Of a stretch of DNA of 64,000 bases, positions 8,125 through 16,176 are shown one piece after another (position 1 is the first letter of the stretch; each line of letters opens with the position of its first letter). The DNA is from a virus: the IMG/VR virus record IMGVR_UViG_3300042448_001702, positions 1 through 64,000 of that record. The stretch is one strand, 5' to 3'. Position numbers and translations under genes: made by a program. Below the pieces are notes generated by a model, which was not told the origin of the DNA, did not search any database, and saw only the letters and a list, made by a program, of their open reading frames with translations.

Positions 8125-10412
8125 TATTGTATTTTTATTTTAAGTGGTTTACCATCCTTATCTACAGCCTCATTTGAAGATATTGAAATCAATCCCAAAG
8201 AATTTGGTATTTGTTTATTTAATTTAAAAATCACCTTATATTCGGTAGTATTGTCTAAAAGTTCTCCTGATGTGTTTATAGAACCCAAATTTATATATGA
8301 ACCTTTATCTGTCCCAAAGTTTATGGGTGAACCAGTGGTTTTAAAATCAATTCCTGAGTACTTTAAAAAGCTGTTATCATAGTTTATTCTAAATTGTGTT
8401 CCCACAATTAAATTTGTATTAGGACTAAACTTAATATAAGCTATTAACATATCATCTTTAATTTCCGAAATGATATATGCAGTTGGTAGTGCCGATACAC
8501 TCATTGTTTTAACAGCCATAGAAGATATGGAATTTACACCATTTGCCGAATTACCACTTACTGATTGTGCCGATGAGTGCGATAGGTTTACATCACCCTT
8601 CCAAAATGTATTAAGTGTAAATGCATTAAGTAATTGAGATGAACTAAAGTTAATACCACTATAACTGTCCGAAGTGGTATTTGGGTATGTTTGCCAATTA
8701 GTTTTTGTTATAGCATCGTATATTGATTTTGGAAGAACCTTCATAAATGATTCTAAATTATTTGCCGTTAATAATGATTCTTGTCCCAAAAGATGTCTTA
8801 ATAATTTAAAACAATCTGCTTCATTAAACTGCCCATCTCCATTTACATCTGCGTTCATAAACTGAATACCAGAAGTAAATTGAGTTCCACTACTACCACC
8901 AAATATACCACCACCATCCGAAAATTCTTTGAAAGCAAGATATACATCGGTTACAGTTACTATTCTATCCAACATTGAAGAAATACTATCCGCAGTTTGT
9001 GGTTGGAATTGAACTCTTTGTGGTTTATATCCCAATACATTTGACGTTGTTACTTCACAGGCAAAAGCATAGTTATCATATCCAGCATTTCTGATATATG
9101 AATTAAATACTGAAGTTCCGTCCGTCAGTTTAGAAGGAATATATGGCAAACGATACTCTGCCCAATATGGATTATTACCCAAATAAGTTACAGGTCCGCT
9201 ATATACATCCAATATAGAAACATTTGTAATTTGTGAAGGTTGGTGATTAGTAAACTTTCTTAAATCAATATAAAGTGTTCCCACATTATTAAAAGTGTTT
9301 ACATAAGACCATTCTACTCCACCTGCTACAATATTTGCTCCCGCTCCAACTGCAACCCTAACTGTATCAGAAAGAGAACTCATATCAACTCTACCAATAT
9401 TATTTAAAGGAGTATAATTTTGTGAAAATGGAGTCCAAACATTATTAGATTGTGAATGTGTTCTTAATGCGAATCTACTTGCTGTAAGATTGTTAAAATT
9501 AAAAGTATATTGAACCCTAAACACATCACCATTTGAATGAATAACACTATTAGAATAAAATTCAGTAAATGTTTGGTCATCAGGATTTGCCCAAGTTCCA
9601 AATTCAACTACATAAGCACAACTAAAATGATTTGGTAAATCATTCCATTGAGAACCACCACCCCATTTAGTTACTGCGTAATCTTCGTTACCACTGTTGT
9701 TTGGTTCACCACCTGCCCAATTATTATATTGTCCAACTATGTTTCCAGCAGTTTGTCCGTTTGATGTTTTGATTAAAGTTCCTGCTTCAGGTCCCGCATC
9801 AATTCTCCATTGTGCCTCAACTATTTCATCGGTTAGTGCAAACCAAATACTAGATTGTGGAACATTCGCAAATATAAAAGCATCTTCATCAGATGAAGTA
9901 ATTGTTACCAAGTATCCTTGCTGCCCTTTGAAAGTTTGTTGCGATGAAAGTAGTTTAGCATTTGAATATGTTGCACCGGTTGATATTGGTCTATAAAAGT
10001 GTCCGTTTGACGGGTTATAAAAATACCCAGTTGGATTAACAGTTGCCGATACTGATATTTGTATGTTACCTGCTGTGGCGTTTGTATTTACTTTTAAGGT
10101 TGCCAATGCATTGTTTATATTAGCCATTGTGCCTGTAAACACCAAACGAGTTTTGTTACCGGTAAAGTTAAATCCAGATGCTGGTGTAAGACCCGTTGTT
10201 GTGCTTATGTTAAATGTTGTTCCGGCTGGTGCTTGTGGTAAACCAATAGCACAAAGGAGTGTTGCTGTTGAACTAAATCCGTTAAGGGAAAATCCACTAG
10301 CATCTTGTCCTGCTGTACTTTTAGCAAACGATTTTGGTTCGGGAGCCGTTACTGATTGCCCAAACCCAAAAATCGTTACTAAAGATAATAAAAGTGTTAA
10401 TAATATTCTCAT
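8124..10412 (-). CDS. Secreted C-type-lectin / dockerin-like / cohesin-like protein
   Basis: The 762-residue protein has a signal peptide (MRILLTLLLSLVTIFGFGQ). Around residues 130-275 there is a C-type lectin-like domain with GHFYRP, WFALTD, the sugar-binding type triplet GGEPNN, then WND and a final C-A-Y-V-V-E-F strand. Further on is a dockerin-type calcium loop (NADVNGDGQFNEADCFKLL), and the C-terminus is cohesin-like. This last part resembles the C-terminus of the neighbouring 10412-12079 protein (both end in ...AVDxxGxxxxxxI). It could be a host-surface adhesin or a virion adsorption protein. It is coupled to both neighbours by TAATG overlaps. Confidence 0.7.
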   Translation of the reverse strand: MRILLTLLLSLVTIFGFGQSVTAPEPKSFAKSTAGQDASGFSLNGFSSTATLLCAIGLPQAPAGTTFNISTTTGLTPASGFNFTGNKTRLVFTGTMANINNALATLKVNTNATAGNIQISVSATVNPTGYFYNPSNGHFYRPISTGATYSNAKLLSSQQTFKGQQGYLVTITSSDEDAFIFANVPQSSIWFALTDEIVEAQWRIDAGPEAGTLIKTSNGQTAGNIVGQYNNWAGGEPNNSGNEDYAVTKWGGGSQWNDLPNHFSCAYVVEFGTWANPDDQTFTEFYSNSVIHSNGDVFRVQYTFNFNNLTASRFALRTHSQSNNVWTPFSQNYTPLNNIGRVDMSSLSDTVRVAVGAGANIVAGGVEWSYVNTFNNVGTLYIDLRKFTNHQPSQITNVSILDVYSGPVTYLGNNPYWAEYRLPYIPSKLTDGTSVFNSYIRNAGYDNYAFACEVTTSNVLGYKPQRVQFQPQTADSISSMLDRIVTVTDVYLAFKEFSDGGGIFGGSSGTQFTSGIQFMNADVNGDGQFNEADCFKLLRHLLGQESLLTANNLESFMKVLPKSIYDAITKTNWQTYPNTTSDSYSGINFSSSQLLNAFTLNTFWKGDVNLSHSSAQSVSGNSANGVNSISSMAVKTMSVSALPTAYIISEIKDDMLIAYIKFSPNTNLIVGTQFRINYDNSFLKYSGIDFKTTGSPINFGTDKGSYINLGSINTSGELLDNTTEYKVIFKLNKQIPNSLGLISISSNEAVDKDGKPLKIKIQ

Positions 10413-12079
10413 TATTCAATTACCAATTCTACCTTCTCACCATTAGCATCTACCGCATCGGCTAATACAAAGAAGAATAAACCAGCAGTGTTGCTTAATG
10501 GAACTTTAGGTGTGAAGATTAATTTATATGGAGTTCCTGTTTTAATTCTAGCTGTCTTTAATTGGTCAATAGAACCAAATGTTAATCTACCATCATCTTT
10601 TGTTGAGAAGTTGGTTATTGTACTTCCAGCATCAAATATTACATTATCCAAAGTTAGTTTTGTTGAGTCATAATTCATAATAACTTGCAAACCTGCTAAT
10701 CCTTCTTTTGTTAAACCAGCAGTAAGAACAACTTTACCATTTTCCAATTTAGAAACAACTGAAAGTGATGCAGATTGTTCAATTTTTTCAGCATAAACAT
10801 TTGATTGATTAGAAGTCATTGCCATTGTTTTTATATCACCAACTTTTAATCCATTAGCAGAATTTGTATAGTTTCCAGCTGTAATACTAGCTGCGATAGC
10901 AGTAGTGCTAGATGAATGTGACCAATCCAAATCACCACCCCATGCAAATACCGCATCTACAGTTTGTGCAGGTTGAGTTACATATACTCTATATTTTGCA
11001 GTTCCATCTAACCAACTCTGATTTAGTAAACCACTATTCCATCTGAAAGTTGTTGCTGTATTTGATGGTATGAATGCAAGCGATGATACATCTTGTCCCA
11101 TCACATGCGCAAATAGATAGTAAGAATCTTTTTCAGTAAATATACCATCATCTTTGGATACGTTACCAATCTTTTTTTCTAAATTAGGATATGTAAAATA
11201 GTTTGCAGTTCCACTAATATCAGTTTGTGAATGTCCTAAGAATGCCTTATATGCATCTGATATAGTGATGATATTATTCATCCATGCTTTTTGTGTTGCA
11301 ACTCCAACAAATACACCTAAACTATCACCAACTTTAACACCAGAGGTGAATATAGCCTCACCAGCACCATCCAACATTTTCGTTTGAAGTGGTTGTTGTG
11401 TCCAATCTATATCACCACTACCATCGGTTTTTAATTTCATCAATTGAACATTATGGTCACCAATGTTATATCCTTGTGGGAATAGAACTCTTACCTTAAA
11501 GAAAGATGTATTACCAGTTACACCAGTTAGTGTAGTTTGACCAGCCGTAGTTTTAATATATGGAATGTTATTACCAGTTTGGCTATCAATTGCATAAGCA
11601 TGATTCAATTTGAAAATCGCATTGTAAGTGTTTTGGTCTTTAAGAATATACTTTTGAGTTGCAATTACACCATTTATAGAAGCATCAGCTCTTTGAATTG
11701 CTAATTGACCAACGTTCCAATCATTGTTTACATTATATCCCCAAGGTGTAGCTTGATATTGTGCATAAAGTGCGGTATCCGGTGAAGCTACTGATGGAGT
11801 AAATGAATAGTTATTCCAACCTGTATAGTATGTTTGTGATTGGGTACCCTGATTAAATGTGGTTGAAACGTATGTAAGTGCTTTATTGTTAAATGAGTAT
11901 CTTAACCAAAAATATCTCGGAGTTGTACCTGCTCTATCAACCGTATAAGTTACAGTTAGGGTATCACCAACTTTGTATGGTCCTGCTGATACAGATTGGT
12001 TTACGATTATTTGAGCTTCTACTTTTAATGCGAATAAGGATATAATCAATACCCCTAAAAGTGTTATTAGTTTTTTCAT
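10412..12079 (-). CDS. Secreted cohesin-like protein
   Basis: The 555-residue product has a signal peptide (ending LKVEAQ). Its N-terminal cohesin-like beta-sandwich (YKVGDTLTVTYTVDRAG) is followed by a middle part with a helical dockerin-like segment (DGIFTEKDSYYLFAHVMGQ). The C-terminal cohesin-like domain is shared with the 8124-10412 protein (GKVVLTAGLTKEGLAGLQVI to ADAVDANGEKVELVIE). With matching dockerin-like and cohesin-like parts, the two proteins could bind each other. It is the second gene of the unit beginning at 12736. No catalytic motif is seen. Confidence 0.65.
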   Translation of the reverse strand: MKKLITLLGVLIISLFALKVEAQIIVNQSVSAGPYKVGDTLTVTYTVDRAGTTPRYFWLRYSFNNKALTYVSTTFNQGTQSQTYYTGWNNYSFTPSVASPDTALYAQYQATPWGYNVNNDWNVGQLAIQRADASINGVIATQKYILKDQNTYNAIFKLNHAYAIDSQTGNNIPYIKTTAGQTTLTGVTGNTSFFKVRVLFPQGYNIGDHNVQLMKLKTDGSGDIDWTQQPLQTKMLDGAGEAIFTSGVKVGDSLGVFVGVATQKAWMNNIITISDAYKAFLGHSQTDISGTANYFTYPNLEKKIGNVSKDDGIFTEKDSYYLFAHVMGQDVSSLAFIPSNTATTFRWNSGLLNQSWLDGTAKYRVYVTQPAQTVDAVFAWGGDLDWSHSSSTTAIAASITAGNYTNSANGLKVGDIKTMAMTSNQSNVYAEKIEQSASLSVVSKLENGKVVLTAGLTKEGLAGLQVIMNYDSTKLTLDNVIFDAGSTITNFSTKDDGRLTFGSIDQLKTARIKTGTPYKLIFTPKVPLSNTAGLFFFVLADAVDANGEKVELVIE

Positions 12080-12085
12080 ATTCTT

Positions 12086-12736
12086 TTACTTTTTACCAAA
12101 TAGCTTTTTAATTAAGCTATCCGATGCTTTTTTAAGAGCGTTACTTAAAGATGTTTGATTGAATTTTCCACCCTCATCCACTATAAGTGTGGACATTGAA
12201 ATTTCAGATGAACCTTCTTCAACCACAACCTCTTTAACTTTCTTACCTTCTTTATAAAGGATTCCATGTAACCTTACAACAGTTTCATCTTCCCCCTTAT
12301 GGAAAACTCCAATGTTTGTCTTGGTTGAAAGCACATCTAAATACACAATGTTTACTTTGAGTTTGTATTTAGAATCTTTAGATAAGTCATAACCTGCTTC
12401 TTGCAGATATTCCTCTAATATATTTTTAACACCAAAAGCAAGATTTCTATTACCTGCTAATTTACCAATTTTAACTTGATTTTCTACCGATTCAACCCAT
12501 ATATGTTCTTCTTCTTGATACCATATATTATCGGGATTATTTTTGAATGTACCATCTACTCTCCACATAATTTCTTTAGAGATTTGGGTAGCCCATTCAG
12601 TTCTACCACTAAATTCCAAGAATACCATAAAGACTTGGAATGTGAATGCCAATCCTATAAAAAGACCAACACCCAATAAAAACATTTTGAACAATAACTC
12701 TTTAATGTTCAAAACAGCTGATTTAATGTATTGCAT
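12086..12736 (-). CDS. Membrane-anchored CsgG-like protein
   Basis: The 216-residue protein has one TM helix (about 12-38, LLFKMFLLGVGLFIGLAF). A domain with NLAFGVKNILEEYLQEAGYD, then KLKVNIVYLDV, ends KFNQTSLSNALKKASDSLIK. The helix/strand order and the last segment resemble the 3709-4437 protein, suggesting two CsgG-type paralogues bracketing this region. It is the first gene after the 12844 terminator and is 6 bp upstream of the cohesin-like gene. Confidence 0.5.
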   Translation of the reverse strand: MQYIKSAVLNIKELLFKMFLLGVGLFIGLAFTFQVFMVFLEFSGRTEWATQISKEIMWRVDGTFKNNPDNIWYQEEEHIWVESVENQVKIGKLAGNRNLAFGVKNILEEYLQEAGYDLSKDSKYKLKVNIVYLDVLSTKTNIGVFHKGEDETVVRLHGILYKEGKKVKEVVVEEGSSEISMSTLIVDEGGKFNQTSLSNALKKASDSLIKKLFGKK

Positions 12737-12843
12737 GATTTTTCCTGCTTATTATATTAGTATAACAAGTTAGATAACACTTACGGAAACAATCAATAAA
12801 ACTTTACTAAAAAACTAATTGCAAAAACTAATTGGACACGAAT

Positions 12844-12884
12844 AAAAAAGAGTATCCAAACATAAATATTGGATACTCTAAAAA
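12844..12884 (-). terminator. Intrinsic terminator
   Basis: A perfect 11-bp stem (AGAGTATCCAA / TTGGATACTCT) with a 9-base loop is followed on the minus strand by a T-run. It separates the sigma-factor unit (12909 and up) from the secreted-protein unit below. Confidence 0.9.
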
Positions 12885-12908
12885 TACTACTAACTCTAAT
12901 GTTAATTA

Positions 12909-13274
12909 TTAAAGATTTCTTAACTTATATAATGTTGTGAATAAGAGTTTTTCTATATTATCAACTTCGTTCTGAATCCAGCTAGCAGATAATTCTTCTT
13001 TTTCTCTTTCAGTTCTAACGAATTTTAAAAGGTCTTCAAAATATGCTATAATGTTTTCGATACTTGCATCATTATCAATTCCCTTTACAGCTTTGAATTC
13101 AATCAATCCACTCATTCCCTGATAAGGTTCTACAATACCATCCAATAATGGTACAATAGATTCGTAATACTCCTGCAATGCTAAATGTGGGGCCAATGCG
13201 TTAGGCGATACTCTTAGGTGAAATACATGCGCTTGTGTGCGGCTGTGTAATAGCATTGATGCAAAATCTGTCAT
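12909..13274 (-). CDS. Helical phage protein, DUF5856-like
   Basis: The 121-residue all-helical protein has FASMLLHSRTQAHVFHLRVS, then ALQEYYESIVPLLDGIVEPY. This His/Glu-spaced helix pattern recalls ferritin/Dps-like small proteins annotated DUF5856 in T4-like phages. His and Glu residues on successive helices could bind metal. It is the last gene before the 12844 terminator, directly after the gp55-like sigma gene. Assignment is from memory of the pattern. Confidence 0.5.
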   Translation of the reverse strand: MTDFASMLLHSRTQAHVFHLRVSPNALAPHLALQEYYESIVPLLDGIVEPYQGMSGLIEFKAVKGIDNDASIENIIAYFEDLLKFVRTEREKEELSASWIQNEVDNIEKLLFTTLYKLRNL

Positions 13275-13292
13275 AATAATCCGGTTTAACCA

Positions 13293-14015
13293 TTATAAAT
13301 ATTCTTCTTCCCAAAAATCGTTATTTGGTGAAGTAATCATACCGTGGTCTAAATAATCATTCAACATCTTTACCTGATGTTTTTTCATTTCATTTACCAC
13401 CTTTGTAATATAATGAGTCTTACAATCTGTCATCTCTCTTATCAAGAGATATAGGTGCTTTTTATTAAAGTTTTCTATATATCTACTTCTACGGAATAAT
13501 TCTAATACAGCATCTGCTATTTGTATATCTCTTTTCTTTGTAAATACTTTAGTAAGATTTTGGTCCCAATATTTAAGCATTAATTCTTTAAATTCCACAA
13601 ACTCATCACCTTTTTGTACTTCTTCAAAATCATCAGGTGGATTCCAACTTTCAGGCATTTCAGAAAGTAGTGCTGTTTTTTTGAAACGTTTGTAATTACC
13701 ATTATTTTTTAGAATCAAATGGTTTTTTGCAACAATAGAAAAATAAGAGAATGCTTTACCCTTACCTTCTTTGAACATATGTATTTTTTCAATTAAAGTA
13801 GATACAACTTCCATTTGTATATCTTCTTTAGAAACATCAAAGTATGAAAACTTAAATGTATTAAGAATATTCTCTGCCAATTTTTCAAATGGATATTTTA
13901 TACTTTCTTCGTATATTTTATTTCTTAATTTAAAATCTTCAGATTTATTATATTCTATAATGGCTCTTTCGGTATCCATTGTAAAATACATTTTTTCCTT
14001 CTTTTTTCTAGGCAT
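13293..14015 (-). CDS. T4 gp55-like late sigma factor
   Basis: The 240-residue protein has the core KYPFEKLAENILNTFKFSYF, then DIQMEVVSTLIEKIHMF, then GKAFSYFSIVAKNHLILKNN. This last stretch is the region-2-like helix of T4 gp55-type late sigma factors (cyanophage homologues read AFSYFSVIAKNYLI). A long helical C-terminal part follows. It lacks an obvious region 4, as expected for gp55, which needs a partner for upstream contacts. Inferred role: directing host RNA polymerase to late promoters. The adjoining 1-12.7 kb region, lacking host-type promoters, is the natural target. Confidence 0.75.
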   Translation of the reverse strand: MPRKKKEKMYFTMDTERAIIEYNKSEDFKLRNKIYEESIKYPFEKLAENILNTFKFSYFDVSKEDIQMEVVSTLIEKIHMFKEGKGKAFSYFSIVAKNHLILKNNGNYKRFKKTALLSEMPESWNPPDDFEEVQKGDEFVEFKELMLKYWDQNLTKVFTKKRDIQIADAVLELFRRSRYIENFNKKHLYLLIREMTDCKTHYITKVVNEMKKHQVKMLNDYLDHGMITSPNNDFWEEEYL

Positions 14016-14017
14016 TT

Positions 14018-14305
14018 TTAGATTTCATTTTTATAAGTTTCTATTGTTTCCTTTAATTCAGAAAACACAGCTCCAACTTCATCATCTGATTCAAAAGAAC
14101 CTTTAATATCTATATCTCTCATTTGTTGAAGCATTGATTCTAATTTTTCTTGCGTTCTTGATTGCTTATCATCATAAACATCTATAACATCTCTTAGTTG
14201 TTCATTTTGTTTGACAAGATTAATACCCCTAATCAATAGAAGGATGTTAAATATTATTGAAGCTGGTAGTAAGATTATTAATAAAAAACCAATTAGGTAT
14301 TCCAT
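14018..14305 (-). CDS. Single-TM coiled-coil protein
   Basis: The N-terminal TM helix (about 3-25: LIGFLLIILLPASIIFNILLL) is followed by a Gln/Glu/Lys-rich coiled coil to residue 95. It starts 18 bp after the -7 box of the promoter at 14323-14354 and leads into the sigma-factor gene 2 bp away. Function is unknown. Confidence 0.6.
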   Translation of the reverse strand: MEYLIGFLLIILLPASIIFNILLLIRGINLVKQNEQLRDVIDVYDDKQSRTQEKLESMLQQMRDIDIKGSFESDDEVGAVFSELKETIETYKNEI

Positions 14306-14322
14306 AAATTTTAATTAATATA

Positions 14323-14354
14323 CAAATATACAACATTTTTTCGAGAATACCAAA
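14323..14354 (-). promoter_or_regulatory. Bacteroidota-type promoter for 14305 unit (sigma factor)
   Basis: Minus strand TTTGG, 19 bp, TATATTTG. It drives the TM/coiled-coil gene and the gp55-like sigma gene. It overlaps the 3' end region of the upstream gene. Confidence 0.85.
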
Positions 14355-14355
14355 T

Positions 14356-14595
14356 TTAGGCTTCTCCAACAGGCCCACCATAATTAAACATAGTTGGTAT
14401 TTTTTCCTGTTCTCTTAATTCCTCTGCAATAGCTTGAAGTTTTTTTAACTTCTTTTTCATTCTTTTATTTAATTTTTCACTATCTAATAAATCGTTTTCT
14501 TCTAATTCTTCAATAAGAGAATCCATATGAACAGATAATGAAAGGATTGCGTTTTGCTGATTCTTAATAATTTCAGCCAATGATTGTACTTCCAT
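14356..14595 (-). CDS. Small coiled-coil protein
   Basis: The 79-residue protein is largely one charged helix (AIAEELREQEKIP, KKLKKLQAI) and ends YGGPVGEA. It has a 1-bp gap to the gene upstream. No family is recognised; an assembly or scaffold role is only a guess. Confidence 0.55.
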   Translation of the reverse strand: MEVQSLAEIIKNQQNAILSLSVHMDSLIEELEENDLLDSEKLNKRMKKKLKKLQAIAEELREQEKIPTMFNYGGPVGEA

Positions 14596-14596
14596 A

Positions 14597-14839
14597 TTAT
14601 AATGCGTAAGAGCCCGAATAAAGGGCTTTTAAATTTTCAGTAATTTCGTAATCAGATTCTCTTTTATATTCGTGCCCAAATGCTTTTTTAATTGATAAAC
14701 TAGCATAACCCATTGCTCCTGCCATTCTTACACATATTCTTTTATATTCCCAAATATCTAAATCATTTGGTACTGTGAATTCTATTTTAGATGCCTCTCG
14801 ATTTTCTTCTTCTTCAATTATAAATATTAATTTTGCCAT
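14597..14839 (-). CDS. Hypothetical 80-residue protein
   Basis: The soluble protein begins MAKLIFIIEEEENREASKIE and contains YKRICVRMAGAMGYASLSIKKAF. Strand-strand-helix order suggests a small alpha/beta fold. It sits between the pseudo-deformylase and a coiled-coil gene, with 9-bp and 1-bp gaps. No function is recognised. Confidence 0.55.
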   Translation of the reverse strand: MAKLIFIIEEEENREASKIEFTVPNDLDIWEYKRICVRMAGAMGYASLSIKKAFGHEYKRESDYEITENLKALYSGSYAL

Positions 14840-14848
14840 TTGTTAAAA

Positions 14849-15433
14849 TTAAATTATACTCCATCCTTTTTGTAGGTAAGAATCAACCTTCTTTGATTTT
14901 ACAAACTCCATTTCACCAGCAGGTCCTTGTAACATAACTCTTTCGTTTCTACCAGGCTCTTTGTCTTTTGTAATTGTTTCTGAATAAACTCTTGTTGGGT
15001 GTGTAATATCAATACCATTTATTGCATCTATTGCTCTTTGTACCAATACACATTCTAATAACCCAATATCTCCAAAAAATTCATCAGCATTTTTCCAATC
15101 TCTATTTTCATTAGTAGCTTTAAATTCAACTTTTCCTAAGTTATCAGTATTAATAATAATGTGTGGGTATCTAACTGTTTTTCTAACTTTATTCTTTTTT
15201 AAAGAATCTTTTTCAAAATATACCAAAGCTTTATCTTTATCAGCATTTGTTATTGTAGGATTTACTAAAGTTAATTCTTCTTCTTGGTTACCCAACCTAA
15301 TCGTTACTATTCTTTTTTCTAAAGATGTATCAAGACCTGTAAATAAAAATCCTTCTAATTTAGAAACTTCTTCTTTGTGTTTTGCAATATCTTCTGATGT
15401 TATTTCAGCTATATCAATTTTTTTTATTTTCAT
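14849..15433 (-). CDS. Degenerate peptide deformylase homologue
   Basis: The 194-residue protein follows the peptide deformylase plan, in this order: LVNP at residues 56-59, an FE-x4 motif at 73-78, basic KVRKTVRY at 82-89, LGKVEF at 99-104, and VQRAIDAING at 131-140. In active enzymes these read NPE, FEGCLS and (V)QHEIDHLNG. Here the metal-binding Cys and both His are replaced (FEKDSL; Q-R-A-I-D-A) and the catalytic Glu is Ala. All three metal ligands are therefore gone, while the framework (VQ..ID..NG) remains. It is probably a non-catalytic binding protein. The C-terminus SKKVDSYLQKGWSII is an added tail. Confidence 0.6.
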   Translation of the reverse strand: MKIKKIDIAEITSEDIAKHKEEVSKLEGFLFTGLDTSLEKRIVTIRLGNQEEELTLVNPTITNADKDKALVYFEKDSLKKNKVRKTVRYPHIIINTDNLGKVEFKATNENRDWKNADEFFGDIGLLECVLVQRAIDAINGIDITHPTRVYSETITKDKEPGRNERVMLQGPAGEMEFVKSKKVDSYLQKGWSII

Positions 15434-15599
15434 TTTGTTTTTGTTTATATTCTTCTATTTTTTCAGTTATATAATCAATAGAACCATCCGGTCCATTATA
15501 TCCCATATAACCTATGTAATATTTTATATTTTCAGGATTCTTTTCCAATTCCTCTTTCATTTCTTCCACAGTTCGTAGATATTTTATTATTTTTGTCAT
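15414..15599 (-). CDS. Hypothetical 61-residue protein
   Basis: The small charged protein has the Tyr/Gly-rich centre YYIGYMGYNGPDGSIDYI and a Lys/Asn-rich tail. Its stop overlaps the start of the pseudo-deformylase by 20 nt. Its start overlaps the cupin stop by one base (TAATG), so it is coupled on both sides. No function is recognised. Confidence 0.5.
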   Translation of the reverse strand: MTKIIKYLRTVEEMKEELEKNPENIKYYIGYMGYNGPDGSIDYITEKIEEYKQKQNENKKN

Positions 15600-15988
15600 T
15601 ATTCTAAATCTTGCGGTCCATTTCTATAAACTCTATAAGAATCTTCATCAAAGTGTTCCGTACTAACCTCAAATACAATTGAATTATCAATTAATGCAGT
15701 TAGTTGGTGTGGTAATCCTTTTTGGATATAAACTACATCACCTTTTTGTAATTGTGTGTAGCATCTTTCTGCTTTATCACCATCAATCCAATCAAATTGA
15801 AATGCTCCGTCTTGAATATACCAAGTTTCGTTTTTCAACATATGATAATGCATTGAAAATTTATTTCCTGAATTTGTGAATACTAAAAGTTTACCACAAT
15901 ATTGTGGGTCATTATGAATCCATAATTCATAACCCCATTGTTTTTCTACCCTCTTTGGGTGTTGAATTTTTACATCTATTGTTGCCAT
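15599..15988 (-). CDS. Cupin-fold protein
   Basis: The 129-residue protein shows both cupin motifs: KFSMHYHMLKNETWYIQDG (about 43-61), with two His and one Glu as metal ligands, and GDVVYIQKGLPHQL (about 83-96) with the last His. The N-terminus KQWGYELWIHN resembles the cupin part of mannose-6-phosphate isomerase type II and sugar epimerase-like proteins. Likely a sugar-phosphate isomerase or binding protein; substrate is unknown. Confidence 0.8.
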   Translation of the reverse strand: MATIDVKIQHPKRVEKQWGYELWIHNDPQYCGKLLVFTNSGNKFSMHYHMLKNETWYIQDGAFQFDWIDGDKAERCYTQLQKGDVVYIQKGLPHQLTALIDNSIVFEVSTEHFDEDSYRVYRNGPQDLE

Positions 15989-15990
15989 AA

Positions 15991-16170
15991 TTAAATGATT
16001 ATTGCTCTAATTTGATTAGTTTCGATTGAAGGACCATAAATGTATAGTTCTTTATCGAAATAGGTTTCTAAAAAATCTTTTAAGTTAAGATTAAACGTTT
16101 CTGTTTGGTAAACCTTTTCACCAATTTCTTTTATTGGTTTATCTATAATTTCATAAAATTTGTTTGCCAT
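15991..16170 (-). CDS. Hypothetical 59-residue protein
   Basis: A complete frame (MANKFYEIIDKPIKEIGEKV...) fills the gap between thymidylate synthase (6 bp) and the cupin gene (2 bp). It encodes a small helix-rich, acidic protein ending QIRAIII. Operon packing is the main support. Confidence 0.55.
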   Translation of the reverse strand: MANKFYEIIDKPIKEIGEKVYQTETFNLNLKDFLETYFDKELYIYGPSIETNQIRAIII

Positions 16171-16176
16171 AATATT

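Noticed and set aside
8124-10412. Diversity-generating retroelement variable protein (C-type lectin fold)
   Set aside because: There is no reverse transcriptase and no template repeat in the window, and the lectin domain is internal, not C-terminal.
10063-10446. 127-codon plus-strand frame opposite the lectin gene, and other opposite-strand frames
   Set aside because: They mirror well-supported genes, have no promoters, and read as Val/Pro- or Ser/Phe-rich shadow sequence.
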